64,000 bases of DNA, taken from an uncultured Bacteroides sp. GTDB taxonomy: Bacteria; Bacteroidota; Bacteroidia; Bacteroidales; Bacteroidaceae. Each line of letters opens with the position of its first letter. Positions within the stretch are counted from its first letter, which is position 1. Below the pieces are notes generated by a model. That model was not told where the DNA came from and did no database searches. It worked only from the letters and a program-made list of their open reading frames with translations. The position numbers and the translations under genes were made by a program. Positions 1 to 8,226 of the stretch are shown in pieces. Location: positions 62,001 to 126,000 of the forward strand of contig CAUEFX010000005.1 of the NCBI GenBank assembly GCA_958477465.1, in the 5' to 3' direction.

Positions 1-532
1 TGAAGTGCAGTAAAGTATTGTACCACACTGCATCCAACCCAATAGTAAAAAGGGGCATATTGATGGAGTTCATCGCCATAAAATCCAACTCCTTTTGCCA
101 GCGCTCCCAATTCCACCAGGCGGCAGTATAACTGACGGTGCAATAATTCATGTATACACGATAACGGCCATTGATAACACGACGTTCTTTTTCCCGGGGT
201 TGAGGCAGTTTCTTCGGAAGATTCAACTGATTACCAAACCAAGAAACATGTGCCTGACAGGTATACTTCAAATACCAGTTGAAAGCGGTAGCCAAAGCTA
301 CGGGCGTGTTACCGCGGAGGATGACTTTTTTACCGTTACCATCTACTTCATATACATCAGAACCATTATCGGAAGCGATCAATTCCAACCGGTATTGGGA
401 AGAATAACCGGGCGTAACCCGTTCTATCAGATCATAAACGGCTTGGATACGTTTGTCTTTACCCGAAACGGAGAAAGAACAGAGAAAAAGTAACAAAAGA
501 AGAGTAGTTTTGCTTTTGGTCATTAAATTCAT
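1..532 (-). CDS. Alpha-N-acetylglucosaminidase (GH89, NAGLU-like), N-terminal part only
   Basis: Only the first 177 codons are inside the window; the gene runs off the left edge. The ATG at 532 gives a hydrophobic signal peptide (residues about 8-23), so the enzyme should be exported; a second in-frame ATG lies at 523. Residues about 27-110 fit the small N-terminal domain of NAGLU-type enzymes. From residue 129 the pattern NYCTVSYTAAWWNW followed by MNSINMPL is the characteristic start of the GH89 catalytic barrel. GH89 enzymes remove terminal alpha-linked N-acetylglucosamine from host glycans such as heparan-type chains or mucin caps. The catalytic glutamates are not in the visible part, so activity cannot be judged. 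It is transcribed away from rubrerythrin on the same strand, separated from it by a terminator hairpin. Confidence 0.88.
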   Translation of the reverse strand, partial: MNLMTKSKTTLLLLLFLCSFSVSGKDKRIQAVYDLIERVTPGYSSQYRLELIASDNGSDVYEVDGNGKKVILRGNTPVALATAFNWYLKYTCQAHVSWFGNQLNLPKKLPQPREKERRVINGRYRVYMNYCTVSYTAAWWNWERWQKELDFMAMNSINMPLFTIGLDAVWYNTLLHF

Positions 533-602
533 AGCATTCAAAAATTAAAATAACGCATCTTCGTCCTCATAACATATAGCATTACAGCTTGTTATTACGG
601 AA

Positions 603-610
603 CAAAGATG
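603..610 (-). promoter_or_regulatory. Possible -7 element for the GH89 gene
   Basis: On the minus strand this reads CATCTTTG, one base off the Bacteroides TAnnTTTG box. A TTG lies roughly 20 bases upstream. It would give a leader of about 65 nt. Weak because of the imperfect first base. Confidence 0.35.
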
Positions 611-689
611 CGCATTATTTTTTATTATATCAACGTTTTTTCCCACAGAAACACTGTGTGGTTCGGTCTTTTCCCCTTGTTTACAAAGA

Positions 690-723
690 CACCCCTGCAA
701 CAGACAGAACTGCGACAGGGGTG
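690..723. terminator. Hairpin terminator after rubrerythrin
   Basis: Perfect 8-bp stem CACCCCTG/CAGGGGTG with an 18-nt loop, between the rubrerythrin stop and the GH89 promoter region. Its sequence resembles the hairpins at 9204-9252 and 30237-30274. Confidence 0.65.
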
Positions 724-785
724 ATTTCTATGTTTTAAATACTTTTACTTTACTTCCTACTTACTTAAAACCGGAAAACGGTTTA

Positions 786-1364
786 TCAATAGTTTTCCTT
801 TTTTACCTCAAAATAAGCTTGCGGATGCAGACATGCCGGACAAACTTCGGGAGCTTCCTTGCCGATAGTGATATAACCACAATTGCGGCATTGCCATACT
901 ACCTCGCCTTCTTTTGCAAAAACAGAAGCATTTTCGATATTGTTCACAAAAGCGCGGTATCTTTCTTCATGGCCTTTTTCGGCAACAGAAATATTGCGAT
1001 ACATGGCAGCAATTTCATAAAAACCTTCCTGTTCGGCCACATCGGCAAAATGCGGATAATCCTGCGACCACTCTTCATGCTCACCGGCAGCAGCTTCCAA
1101 TAAATTGTTGAGAGTAGTACTGATAACTCCGGCAGGATAGCTGGCAGTAATTTCTACCATACCCCCTTCGAGATACTTAAACATACGTTTTGCATGTTCT
1201 TTCTCCTGATCAGCCGTTTCAGTAAAAATAGCAGCGATTTGTTCGTAGCCCTCCTTTTTAGCAACACTTGCATAATAAGTGTAACGCATTCTTGCCTGTG
1301 ATTCTCCTGCAAATGACGTCAGCAGATTCTTCTCTGTCTGAGTACCTTTAATACTTTTAGCCAT
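786..1364 (-). CDS. rbr: Rubrerythrin
   Basis: A 192-residue non-haem iron protein that reduces hydrogen peroxide in anaerobes, acting in the cytoplasm with electrons from rubredoxin or an NADH-linked reductase. The N-terminal ferritin-like four-helix domain (residues 1-145) carries the diiron ligands: E21, an ExxH pair at E54/H57, E95 and E98 in the following helix, and a second ExxH at E129/H132. The C-terminal rubredoxin-like domain holds C159, C162, C175 and C178 for one iron. The start is taken at the ATG at 1364; the frame extends six codons further only through a TTG. The gene is monocistronic: a TACATTTG promoter box lies upstream and a hairpin terminator downstream. Length and domain order match ordinary rubrerythrin. 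Confidence 0.96.
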   Translation of the reverse strand: MAKSIKGTQTEKNLLTSFAGESQARMRYTYYASVAKKEGYEQIAAIFTETADQEKEHAKRMFKYLEGGMVEITASYPAGVISTTLNNLLEAAAGEHEEWSQDYPHFADVAEQEGFYEIAAMYRNISVAEKGHEERYRAFVNNIENASVFAKEGEVVWQCRNCGYITIGKEAPEVCPACLHPQAYFEVKKENY

Positions 1365-1423
1365 AATAGTTCTATATATCAATTAATTAGTATAATTACG
1401 CTTGATGTTGTTTACTTATAACG

Positions 1424-1431
1424 CAAATGTA
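1424..1431 (-). promoter_or_regulatory. -7 box (TACATTTG) for rubrerythrin
   Basis: Exact TAnnTTTG match on the minus strand about 60 bases before the rbr ATG. No clear -33 TTTG at the expected spacing. Confidence 0.5.
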
Positions 1432-1549
1432 GGCATTATGTTCAAGATAAGTATTCTCTTCTTCATTAATAAATTCTATCAGATCATTGATAAATCCTAT
1501 CTAAATCAAATTATATGCTTAAAAACATATTATTTAGATTTATTTTATG

Positions 1550-1557
1550 TAATTTTG
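1550..1557 (+). promoter_or_regulatory. -7 box (TAATTTTG) for the SulP gene
   Basis: Exact TAnnTTTG match; predicted leader about 70 nt. No clear -33 element. The rest of the divergent gap 1365-1631 is AT-rich without recognised structure. Confidence 0.45.
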
Positions 1558-1631
1558 CAACCTCTAATTGGCAAAACTGACAAAATCACACATAATTTTC
1601 GTACACATTAACGTATCATAGCATTAATAAA

Positions 1632-3317
1632 ATGAAAATTTTAGAATTCAAACCAAAGCTGTTTTCTACACTAAAAAACTACTCGAAAGAGACGTTTACA
1701 GCCGATCTTATGGCAGGTATCATTGTAGGTATCGTAGCTCTTCCGCTGGCTATCGCATTCGGCATCGCATCGGGAGTCTCTCCCGAAAAGGGTATTATCA
1801 CCGCCATCATTGCAGGATTTATCATTTCATTGCTGGGTGGAAGTAAAGTACAGATCGGAGGTCCGACCGGAGCATTTATTGTTATTATCTACGGCATTAT
1901 CCAACAATACGGAGAAGCAGGGCTCATCGTTGCCACCTTAATGGCGGGAGTCATATTGGTATTATTGGGGGTATTCAAGTTGGGAGCGGTCATCAAATTT
2001 ATCCCTTACCCCATTATCGTAGGTTTCACAAGCGGTATCGCCGTAACTATCTTCACCACACAGATCGCCGATGTCTTCGGGCTGAGTTTCGGGGACGAGA
2101 AAGTACCGGGAGACTTTATAGGGAAATGGCTGATCTATTTCCGTCATTTCGATACGGTGAACTGGTGGAATACCATTGTAAGTATTGTCAGTGTGATCAT
2201 CATCGCCGTCACTCCCAAGTTCTCAAAGAAAATACCCGGTTCTTTGATCGCCATTATTGTAGTGACAGCCGCCGTATATCTGATGAAAGTATATGGTGGC
2301 ATCGATTGTATCGATACCATCGGCGACCGTTTTACGATCAACTCCGAATTGCCTGATGCAGTAGTCCCCACACTGAACTGGGAAGCTATAAAGAATTTGT
2401 TTCCGGTAGCCATTACAATTGCTGTGCTGGGCGCTATCGAATCTTTACTTTCGGCTACAGTGGCCGATGGTGTGATAGGCGACCGTCATGACTCCAACAC
2501 GGAACTTATTGCCCAAGGTGCTGCCAACATCATAGCCCCCCTGTTCGGCGGTATCCCTGCAACGGGAGCCATTGCCCGTACGATGACCAACATCAACAAC
2601 GGTGGAAAAACTCCTGTAGCCGGAATTATCCATGCGGTTGTCCTGCTGCTTATTCTTCTATTTCTGATGCCCTTGGCGCAATATATTCCAATGGCATGTC
2701 TGGCCGGTGTATTGGTTATCGTATCTTATAACATGAGCGGATGGCGGACATTCAAAGCATTGTTGAAAAACCCGAAATCGGACGTTACCGTATTGCTGAT
2801 CACTTTCTTCCTGACCGTTATCTTTGATCTGACAATTGCTATTGAAGTAGGTTTGGTCATTGCCTGTGTACTATTCATGAAACGTGTGATGGAAACTACC
2901 AAAATTTCTGTTATTACCGATGAGATAGATCCGAATTCCGAACTCGATATAACCGTTCATGAAGAACATCTGAGCATTCCGAAAGGGGTAGAGGTATATG
3001 AAATCAACGGTCCTTATTTCTTTGGTATCGCTACACAGTTCGAAGAGGTTATGGCACAATTGGGAGATCGCCCCACCGTTCGTATCATCCGTATGCGTAA
3101 AGTACCTTTTATCGATTCAACCGGTATTCACAATTTATCCAACCTATGTAGAATGTCTCAAAAAGAAAAGATAACGATTGTACTTTCAGGAGTAAACGAA
3201 AAAGTACACAGCGTACTCGAGAAATCCGGTTTCTATGAATTATTGGGAAAAGAAAATATATGCCCCAATATCAATGTTGCACTGGATAGAGCAAAAGAGA
3301 TTATCGGAAAAAATTGA
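1632..3317 (+). CDS. SulP/SLC26-family anion transporter with STAS domain
   Basis: A 561-residue inner-membrane transporter. Residues about 20-430 form a long series of hydrophobic segments typical of the SulP fold, including GGPTGAFIV near the N-terminus and a conserved GGIPATGAIART stretch near residue 310. A cytoplasmic STAS domain follows (about 440-555), with the IDSTG motif whose serine is the regulatory position in anti-sigma antagonists. Family members move sulfate, bicarbonate or other anions by sodium or proton coupling; the substrate cannot be read from the sequence. It stands alone, divergent from rubrerythrin and followed by a strong bidirectional terminator. Start is the first ATG, directly followed by the expected amphipathic N-terminus. 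Confidence 0.93.
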   Translation: MKILEFKPKLFSTLKNYSKETFTADLMAGIIVGIVALPLAIAFGIASGVSPEKGIITAIIAGFIISLLGGSKVQIGGPTGAFIVIIYGIIQQYGEAGLIVATLMAGVILVLLGVFKLGAVIKFIPYPIIVGFTSGIAVTIFTTQIADVFGLSFGDEKVPGDFIGKWLIYFRHFDTVNWWNTIVSIVSVIIIAVTPKFSKKIPGSLIAIIVVTAAVYLMKVYGGIDCIDTIGDRFTINSELPDAVVPTLNWEAIKNLFPVAITIAVLGAIESLLSATVADGVIGDRHDSNTELIAQGAANIIAPLFGGIPATGAIARTMTNINNGGKTPVAGIIHAVVLLLILLFLMPLAQYIPMACLAGVLVIVSYNMSGWRTFKALLKNPKSDVTVLLITFFLTVIFDLTIAIEVGLVIACVLFMKRVMETTKISVITDEIDPNSELDITVHEEHLSIPKGVEVYEINGPYFFGIATQFEEVMAQLGDRPTVRIIRMRKVPFIDSTGIHNLSNLCRMSQKEKITIVLSGVNEKVHSVLEKSGFYELLGKENICPNINVALDRAKEIIGKN

Positions 3318-3410
3318 GAAGTTGAAAGTTATTAAACTATTAAGAGAGGATGCCAAAACTCAATTTAACCAAAGATGAACTTTTAATTTGAAACTTGGAC
3401 ATCCCCAAAA

Positions 3411-3471
3411 GATAAGGGAAAGAGCCGTATCAAACTCTATTTTGAGTAATGATACGGCTCTTTCCCTTATC
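3411..3471. terminator. Strong bidirectional terminator
   Basis: Perfect 21-bp inverted repeat (arms 3411-3431 and 3451-3471) with a 19-nt loop that itself contains ACTC/GAGT. A run of A precedes the left arm and a T-rich run follows the right arm, so it can serve both the SulP gene and the convergent radical SAM gene. Confidence 0.9.
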
Positions 3472-3491
3472 TTCATTTTTTATATCCATCC

Positions 3492-4265
3492 TCAATAAGA
3501 AGCAGTAGCAGGGATACCGGCCTCTGTCAATAAGGATACTATTCTATCCAGTTCTTCATGCGTGGCTTTTTCCAGGTCATGATCCGGTGTTTCACGATCG
3601 ATTGTATATATCATCACTTGCCGGGGAGCTATTTCCTTTACGGCTTCAAGCCAAGGCAAGACATATTTATCAGAAGTATTATCCACATCTTTGCCTTGAT
3701 AAGCGCCTTTCATAAACATTGTCTGGATAATACAGTTTCCTTTAAACGCCTTCAGATGTTCTACGATACCGGATACAACATACTTCCCCGACGGACGATC
3801 TACCAAATGAATATACTCATCATTCACCGTATCGAGTTTCAGAATATTATTATCTACCTTATTCAATGCCTCAAAAACAGCAGGACGATGAATAAACGTA
3901 GAATTACTTAACACACTCACTTTGGCATTCGGAAAATATTTATCGCGAAGAACCAATGTATCTTCTATGATTTCCGGAAAATGAGGGTGTGACGTCGGCT
4001 CACCATTACCGGCAAACGTCAGTACATCAGGAAAAGGACCGTTTACCTGCATATCTTCTAAACGGGCTTCCAAGGCTTCCCGCACCTCTTCACGGGTAGG
4101 CAACGGTTTGGAAGGACGATGATCGGCATTGAAACCACATTCACAATAAATACAATCAAATGAACATACCTTTCCATCGGAAGGCAAAAGATTGATGCCC
4201 AACGATACTCCCAAACGACGGGAATGAACAGGGCCGAAAATAGGAGACGGATAAATAACGGTCAT
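3492..4265 (-). CDS. Radical SAM protein (COG0731-like)
   Basis: A 257-residue protein with the radical SAM cluster motif CxxxCxxC at C34, C38 and C41, followed at once by another cysteine (C43). The lead-in GPVHSRRLGVSLGINLLP and the motif FAGNGEPTSHP in the SAM-binding region are typical of the group of radical SAM enzymes related to the wyosine-synthesis family (COG0731). No extra C-terminal cluster domain is present, so the protein is close to a bare core domain. The reaction it performs is not known to me. It is flanked by the strong terminator at its 3' end. A TATATTTG box at 4389-4396 on the minus strand could drive it with a leader of about 120 nt. Confidence 0.85.
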   Translation of the reverse strand: MTVIYPSPIFGPVHSRRLGVSLGINLLPSDGKVCSFDCIYCECGFNADHRPSKPLPTREEVREALEARLEDMQVNGPFPDVLTFAGNGEPTSHPHFPEIIEDTLVLRDKYFPNAKVSVLSNSTFIHRPAVFEALNKVDNNILKLDTVNDEYIHLVDRPSGKYVVSGIVEHLKAFKGNCIIQTMFMKGAYQGKDVDNTSDKYVLPWLEAVKEIAPRQVMIYTIDRETPDHDLEKATHEELDRIVSLLTEAGIPATASY

Positions 4266-4396
4266 ATCTATTTACAGTTTGACGATTTACAATTTTATAA
4301 TTCAGGACTGATCAATCATTATGTATAGCTTGATGATTTATAAGTAAGCTATGATGATTTATCAAACCGGTCTTTTCATATACTTGCACAAATATA

Positions 4397-6427
4397 TTAA
4401 AACTTTAAGCGAAGTTGCATCTGTAAGTCTGCTTTTTTATTACTCGCTATCAAATCATAACCGGAACCGATCTCATCGCGGTTATGGTACACAGTCTGGC
4501 CGAATTTAGCTATTAACATCCAGTGTGTATTTAAATCATAACGCAGATTGATGGCTATACGCATTCCTTTTCCTTGAAAAGAAGGGGTATAGAAAGTATA
4601 AAGCAGACCTTTTTCTGCAATATATACCCGGCTATCATAATCATCCGTATGAAAATAACTTCCCTGTAATTCTGTTTTCAACGGAAAATGAGGCGGTTTG
4701 AAAGTTATTGCCTGCGTAAGCTGATAACCTTGACCGGGTAATTTTCCCGACGAGTGAAAATGATTATAATCGGCCGTAGTACGGAAAAAGAACAAATCTC
4801 CCGGTGAATAGTTCAGCCGATAGCGTAACCGATGATGATAAACAGGCAATGTTGTTTTTCCATTTGTTCCCGAAACATCCCTTTCTTTCCGCTTGTAACG
4901 ATAACTCAGATACATGGTAAGATTCTCGTGAGGAGAAAAAGCAACTCGCAGCAATCCGTCTACTCCTTGTGAAGGCTTGCTTATCCTGTATTTCCACCAG
5001 GGAAAAGAGAATAAATCAATGGAAGCAAACAATTTCCAATAACGGAACGGAGCTATTTCACCACTCAGATACCATCCGTTTTCATTTTGAACACTGCTAC
5101 TTTCGCCAAACGAACGGGCAAACATGGCCCAATAATCATGTGCATAATAACGATAGACTAACGATAAATGAGCTCCCTGTACAGGAGAATAGTGTATCTT
5201 GTTCAAAGTAGCAAATCCTTTTTTGCCGATAGCCGTTTCGCCCTGAAACAAAAAGCGGTGCCAACGGTATCCGTATTCCAATCCGGCATTATAAAACCGA
5301 TTGCCGTGAATATTGTATTTTGAATATTCCCGTAAATCGGGTTCAAAAGGATGATTAAAAAAATAATATATACCTGTCAGACCTAACTTCAGATGATTGT
5401 TCGTATAAGTTATGTTTCCACCTGTCAATTGCATTGTGAAAGCATTCTTCTTATCTGCCTCTTTCCGGCTACGATGTAGGCCGGTTTTATAAATCGAGGT
5501 TATTTCTCCCTCCTGAATCACTCCATCCATATTACGGTGCGAATAAAAACCCGACCAGACAAAATGCCTATTCAAATTTATGGCGGCAGCTATTCCGCGA
5601 AAGTAATTATACTCATCCGTGGAAGAATGCTTTCGTATGCCGCCACTCCGGAAGGTGAATGACGAAAGACCAGCACTCTTTCCCATCAGAAAATCGGTAC
5701 TTATCACCAACCCTTGTCCGAAACTTAAGCGATAATTACCCAAAGCCAAAGTTTTCAACCGCCCTAACTTACTTATGAACAAATAATATGAATAGTAATC
5801 ATATCCCTGTTTATTATGCAAAGCTCCAAAGGGTTCACCGGCGTCTTTTTCACCGGTTATACCGGCATAAATATTCTCCTTATAACGAAATCCATACCGC
5901 AGGGAGTGATATACAGAAGGTCCCAGATAAGTTTTTTCGTACCCTTTACGGGTGTAGAACGGAATATCCATACGGGTTAATAACTCCTGTTTTCCATACC
6001 TGAATATGTTTTTCAATGGTGGATACGTTTCTTTCTTATCAACAGTTTGTACACAAACAAAAGGAAGTAAATAATGAATCGTTTCCCGATCCATTTCTTC
6101 TACCAGTTGCAACTCATAGATGGTCTGCATCTGCCCGTTGATATAAACGTATGCCAAAAGGTTTTCAATCTGGATACCGGTAAGAAAAGGAAACTGTTCC
6201 AACTGCTCTTTAGTGGCTGAGTTCAAATTGACGGGTTGCTGAATCCGTTCGGAAAGTTCTTCGATGATATTCTCCCAATTCACCTCTTCCTCCTCAACGT
6301 TATTAACAGAGATATCCTCCATTACATCATCCAGAAAGTCCACAAAAGGGCTTTGAGCATTATTAACAGGTATTATCAACAGAAGGTTAATAACTATAAG
6401 AAGGCGTAGAAGCCGTATTTTTTTCAT
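4397..6427 (-). CDS. Secreted helix-hairpin-helix protein with putative beta-barrel
   Basis: A 676-residue protein with a signal peptide (residues 1-24, ending NNAQ), so it leaves the cytoplasm. Residues about 65-125 contain ComEA-type helix-hairpin-helix repeats: VNLNSATKEQLEQFPFLTG and a second copy around YELQLVEEMDRETI. The rest, about 140-676, is rich in alternating aromatic and polar residues with many Tyr/Phe turns and ends in LQMQLRLKF. A terminal phenylalanine is typical of outer-membrane beta-barrels. The combination suggests an outer-membrane protein with a periplasmic DNA- or peptide-binding region. Related proteins are usually annotated only as helix-hairpin-helix proteins. It is divergent from the DUF4294 gene. 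Function unknown. Confidence 0.75.
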   Translation of the reverse strand: MKKIRLLRLLIVINLLLIIPVNNAQSPFVDFLDDVMEDISVNNVEEEEVNWENIIEELSERIQQPVNLNSATKEQLEQFPFLTGIQIENLLAYVYINGQMQTIYELQLVEEMDRETIHYLLPFVCVQTVDKKETYPPLKNIFRYGKQELLTRMDIPFYTRKGYEKTYLGPSVYHSLRYGFRYKENIYAGITGEKDAGEPFGALHNKQGYDYYSYYLFISKLGRLKTLALGNYRLSFGQGLVISTDFLMGKSAGLSSFTFRSGGIRKHSSTDEYNYFRGIAAAINLNRHFVWSGFYSHRNMDGVIQEGEITSIYKTGLHRSRKEADKKNAFTMQLTGGNITYTNNHLKLGLTGIYYFFNHPFEPDLREYSKYNIHGNRFYNAGLEYGYRWHRFLFQGETAIGKKGFATLNKIHYSPVQGAHLSLVYRYYAHDYWAMFARSFGESSSVQNENGWYLSGEIAPFRYWKLFASIDLFSFPWWKYRISKPSQGVDGLLRVAFSPHENLTMYLSYRYKRKERDVSGTNGKTTLPVYHHRLRYRLNYSPGDLFFFRTTADYNHFHSSGKLPGQGYQLTQAITFKPPHFPLKTELQGSYFHTDDYDSRVYIAEKGLLYTFYTPSFQGKGMRIAINLRYDLNTHWMLIAKFGQTVYHNRDEIGSGYDLIASNKKADLQMQLRLKF

Positions 6428-6485
6428 ACTATTTTACTTTTACAAGATGCCGAAGATACTTTAAATAGGTTAACACCACAAGGAA

Positions 6486-6518
6486 TTGAACAGATAATAA
6501 AATAATCTTGTATTTTTG
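6486..6518 (+). promoter_or_regulatory. Promoter for the DUF4294 gene, abutting the start codon
   Basis: TATTTTTG at 6511-6518 is an exact TAnnTTTG box; TTG at 6486-6488 lies 22 bases upstream. The box ends only 4 nt before the ATG at 6523, so the transcript would have almost no leader. Confidence 0.6.
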
Positions 6519-6522
6519 CGGT

Positions 6523-7128
6523 ATGAATATAAGACCTAACATAGTAGTACTTACGTTATTCACTCTGTTTTTTGTATCTCTGTCTGCCCGGGCACAAGAG
6601 AAACCAAACAACGGAGGATACCTGGTACCGGTCTGTATTTACAAAGGCGATACCATTCCTTATGTACAACTACGTACCGTCTATATATTCAAACCGATAA
6701 AATTCAAAAACGACAAAGAACGGAGGGAGTATTACAAACTGGTAAGGAATGTCAAAAAGGTCTATCCCATCGCCCGTGAAATTAACCGGACTATTCTCGA
6801 AACATACGAATACCTGCAAACCCTTCCAAATGAAAAAGCCCGCCAACGCCATATCAGAAAAGTGGAGAAGGGACTAAAAGAGCAATACACGCCCCGCATG
6901 AAAAAACTGACTTTTGCACAAGGCAAGTTGTTGATAAAGTTAGTGGACCGGCAAAGCAATCAAACCTCATTCGAACTGGTCAAAGCCTTTATGGGGCCTT
7001 TCAAAGCAGGTTTCTATCAAACGTTCGCTGCCCTCTTCGGTGCCAGCCTCAAAAAAGAATACGACCCGACAGGAGAGGATAAACTCACTGAACGGGTAGT
7101 ACTATTGGTAGAAAACGGACAGATTTAA
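6523..7128 (+). CDS. DUF4294-family exported protein
   Basis: A 201-residue protein beginning with a signal peptide (about residues 1-25, ending ARAQ). The mature part has the features of DUF4294: the opening GDTIPYVQLRTVYIF, a basic helical stretch with YKLVRNVKKVYPIAREI, and a C-terminal helix pair with RQSNQTSFELVKAF. DUF4294 proteins are restricted to Bacteroidota and have no assigned function that I know of. The start is set at the ATG at 6523, because the frame's earlier ATG at 6508 lies inside the promoter box. It is convergent with the methyltransferase gene; the two stop codons are about 10 bases apart. Confidence 0.82.
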   Translation: MNIRPNIVVLTLFTLFFVSLSARAQEKPNNGGYLVPVCIYKGDTIPYVQLRTVYIFKPIKFKNDKERREYYKLVRNVKKVYPIAREINRTILETYEYLQTLPNEKARQRHIRKVEKGLKEQYTPRMKKLTFAQGKLLIKLVDRQSNQTSFELVKAFMGPFKAGFYQTFAALFGASLKKEYDPTGEDKLTERVVLLVENGQI

Positions 7129-7150
7129 AAATCAGCGATCAGTGATTTTT
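7127..7150. terminator. Weak AT-rich hairpin between convergent genes
   Basis: AAAAATCA/TGATTTTT arms with an 8-nt loop span the two stop codons. The flanking A and T runs are part of the stem, as in compact bidirectional terminators. Confidence 0.45.
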
Positions 7151-7672
7151 CAACTGACAAAACAGTTCCCACATCACAATTCCCGCCGTCACAGATACGT
7201 TCAGTGAATGTTTTGTTCCGTATTGAGGAATTTCAATGCAACCGTCCGAATGATCGATCACTTCCTGCTGTACTCCTTTCACTTCATTTCCCATGACGAT
7301 GGCATATTTCTTCGTTTTATCCAACTTCAATTCATCCAACATGACACTCCCTTCAGCCTGTTCTACCGAATAAACGGTATATCCCTCTTTTCTGAGGTTA
7401 TCAACAGCTTCAACAGCGTTATTAACATACTTCCAGTTTACAGTAAACTCGGCGCCTAAAGCGGTCTTATGCATTTCCGGATGCGGAGGAGTGGCTGTAA
7501 TACCACACAAATAAATACATTCAATACGAAAAGCATCCGATGTACGGAATACAGAACCGATGTTATGCAGGCTTCTGATATCATCCAATATCACTACCAA
7601 AGGCAGTTTTTCAGCCTTTTTAAACTCTTCTACGCTGATTCTATTCAGTTCGGTAATCTTTAATTTCCTCAT
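7139..7672 (-). CDS. TrmH/SpoU-family RNA 2'-O-methyltransferase
   Basis: A 177-residue SPOUT methyltransferase when started at the ATG at 7672 (MRKLKITELNRI). The SPOUT motifs are clear: NIGSVFRTSDAF (motif 1), AIVMGNEVKGV (motif 2) and the knot region IPQYGTKHSLNVSVTAG (motif 3). Such enzymes methylate the 2'-hydroxyl of a tRNA or rRNA nucleotide using S-adenosylmethionine. The short length, without an N-terminal RNA-binding domain, resembles TrmL/TrmH-only proteins; the target base cannot be told. The frame extends 40 codons upstream to 7792, but that part lies over the predicted promoter (7790-7797) and lacks the family's usual sequence, so the shorter start is preferred. Confidence 0.9.
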   Translation of the reverse strand: MRKLKITELNRISVEEFKKAEKLPLVVILDDIRSLHNIGSVFRTSDAFRIECIYLCGITATPPHPEMHKTALGAEFTVNWKYVNNAVEAVDNLRKEGYTVYSVEQAEGSVMLDELKLDKTKKYAIVMGNEVKGVQQEVIDHSDGCIEIPQYGTKHSLNVSVTAGIVMWELFCQLKNH

Positions 7673-8226
7673 ATTCGCCTCTTTATTAGCTTTATCAATC
7701 ACAAAGACAGAGCCGGCAATAGAATGAGACGGAATATACCCCGTCTCATTCAAAACAGCCCGAATACATCTCCTCTTTGCTTCTTTATGCAAAGGTAATT
7801 CTTTTCTGTTAACATACTTGTTTATAACCGTTCAAAACCTGTCAAAACTTTCGGCAAAGATTTTGAAAACTATCTCTTGCATTATTCAGAAGAAGGTATA
7901 AGAAAGTTGTAGAATGAACAATCCAAAAAAGTTAATATAAACTTTCGACAGATTCTTAAACATATTTTTCAGTATAAAATACCCTGTTTATATCCATAAA
8001 GTTTTTAACTTTGCACTTTATCAACAAGATGTTAATAGATGACGAAAGATAGCTTATTATCAATCAATAGACTCTTTTCAGTCCGTTCATAAACTACTGA
8101 TAATCGTTTATTGAAGACTAATAACTTATCAGGCAAGAAAAATCGCTTTTATTTGCTAACACTATTAACAGGCTATCATCACTAACAAAGGATTTCTTTC
8201 TAAAAAGAAGAGAAAATAAAATTATT
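7673..8226. other. Intergenic region with divergent promoters and long nadA leader
   Basis: No gene is seen. The left part is the methyltransferase leader, with a TACCTTTG box on the minus strand at 7790-7797. The middle is AT-rich. TAACTTTG at 8006-8013 is the likely nadA -7 box. About 205 nt of AT-rich leader then precede the nadA ATG. I recognise no riboswitch or tRNA in it. Confidence 0.5.
8006..8013 (+). promoter_or_regulatory. -7 box (TAACTTTG) for nadA
   Basis: Exact TAnnTTTG match; no good -33 element. Start would be near 8019, leaving a leader of about 205 nt before the ATG at 8227. Confidence 0.5.

Noticed and set aside
95..493. 132-codon plus-strand frame at the left edge
   Set aside because: It is the opposite strand of the GH89 gene, whose protein sequence is clearly recognisable.
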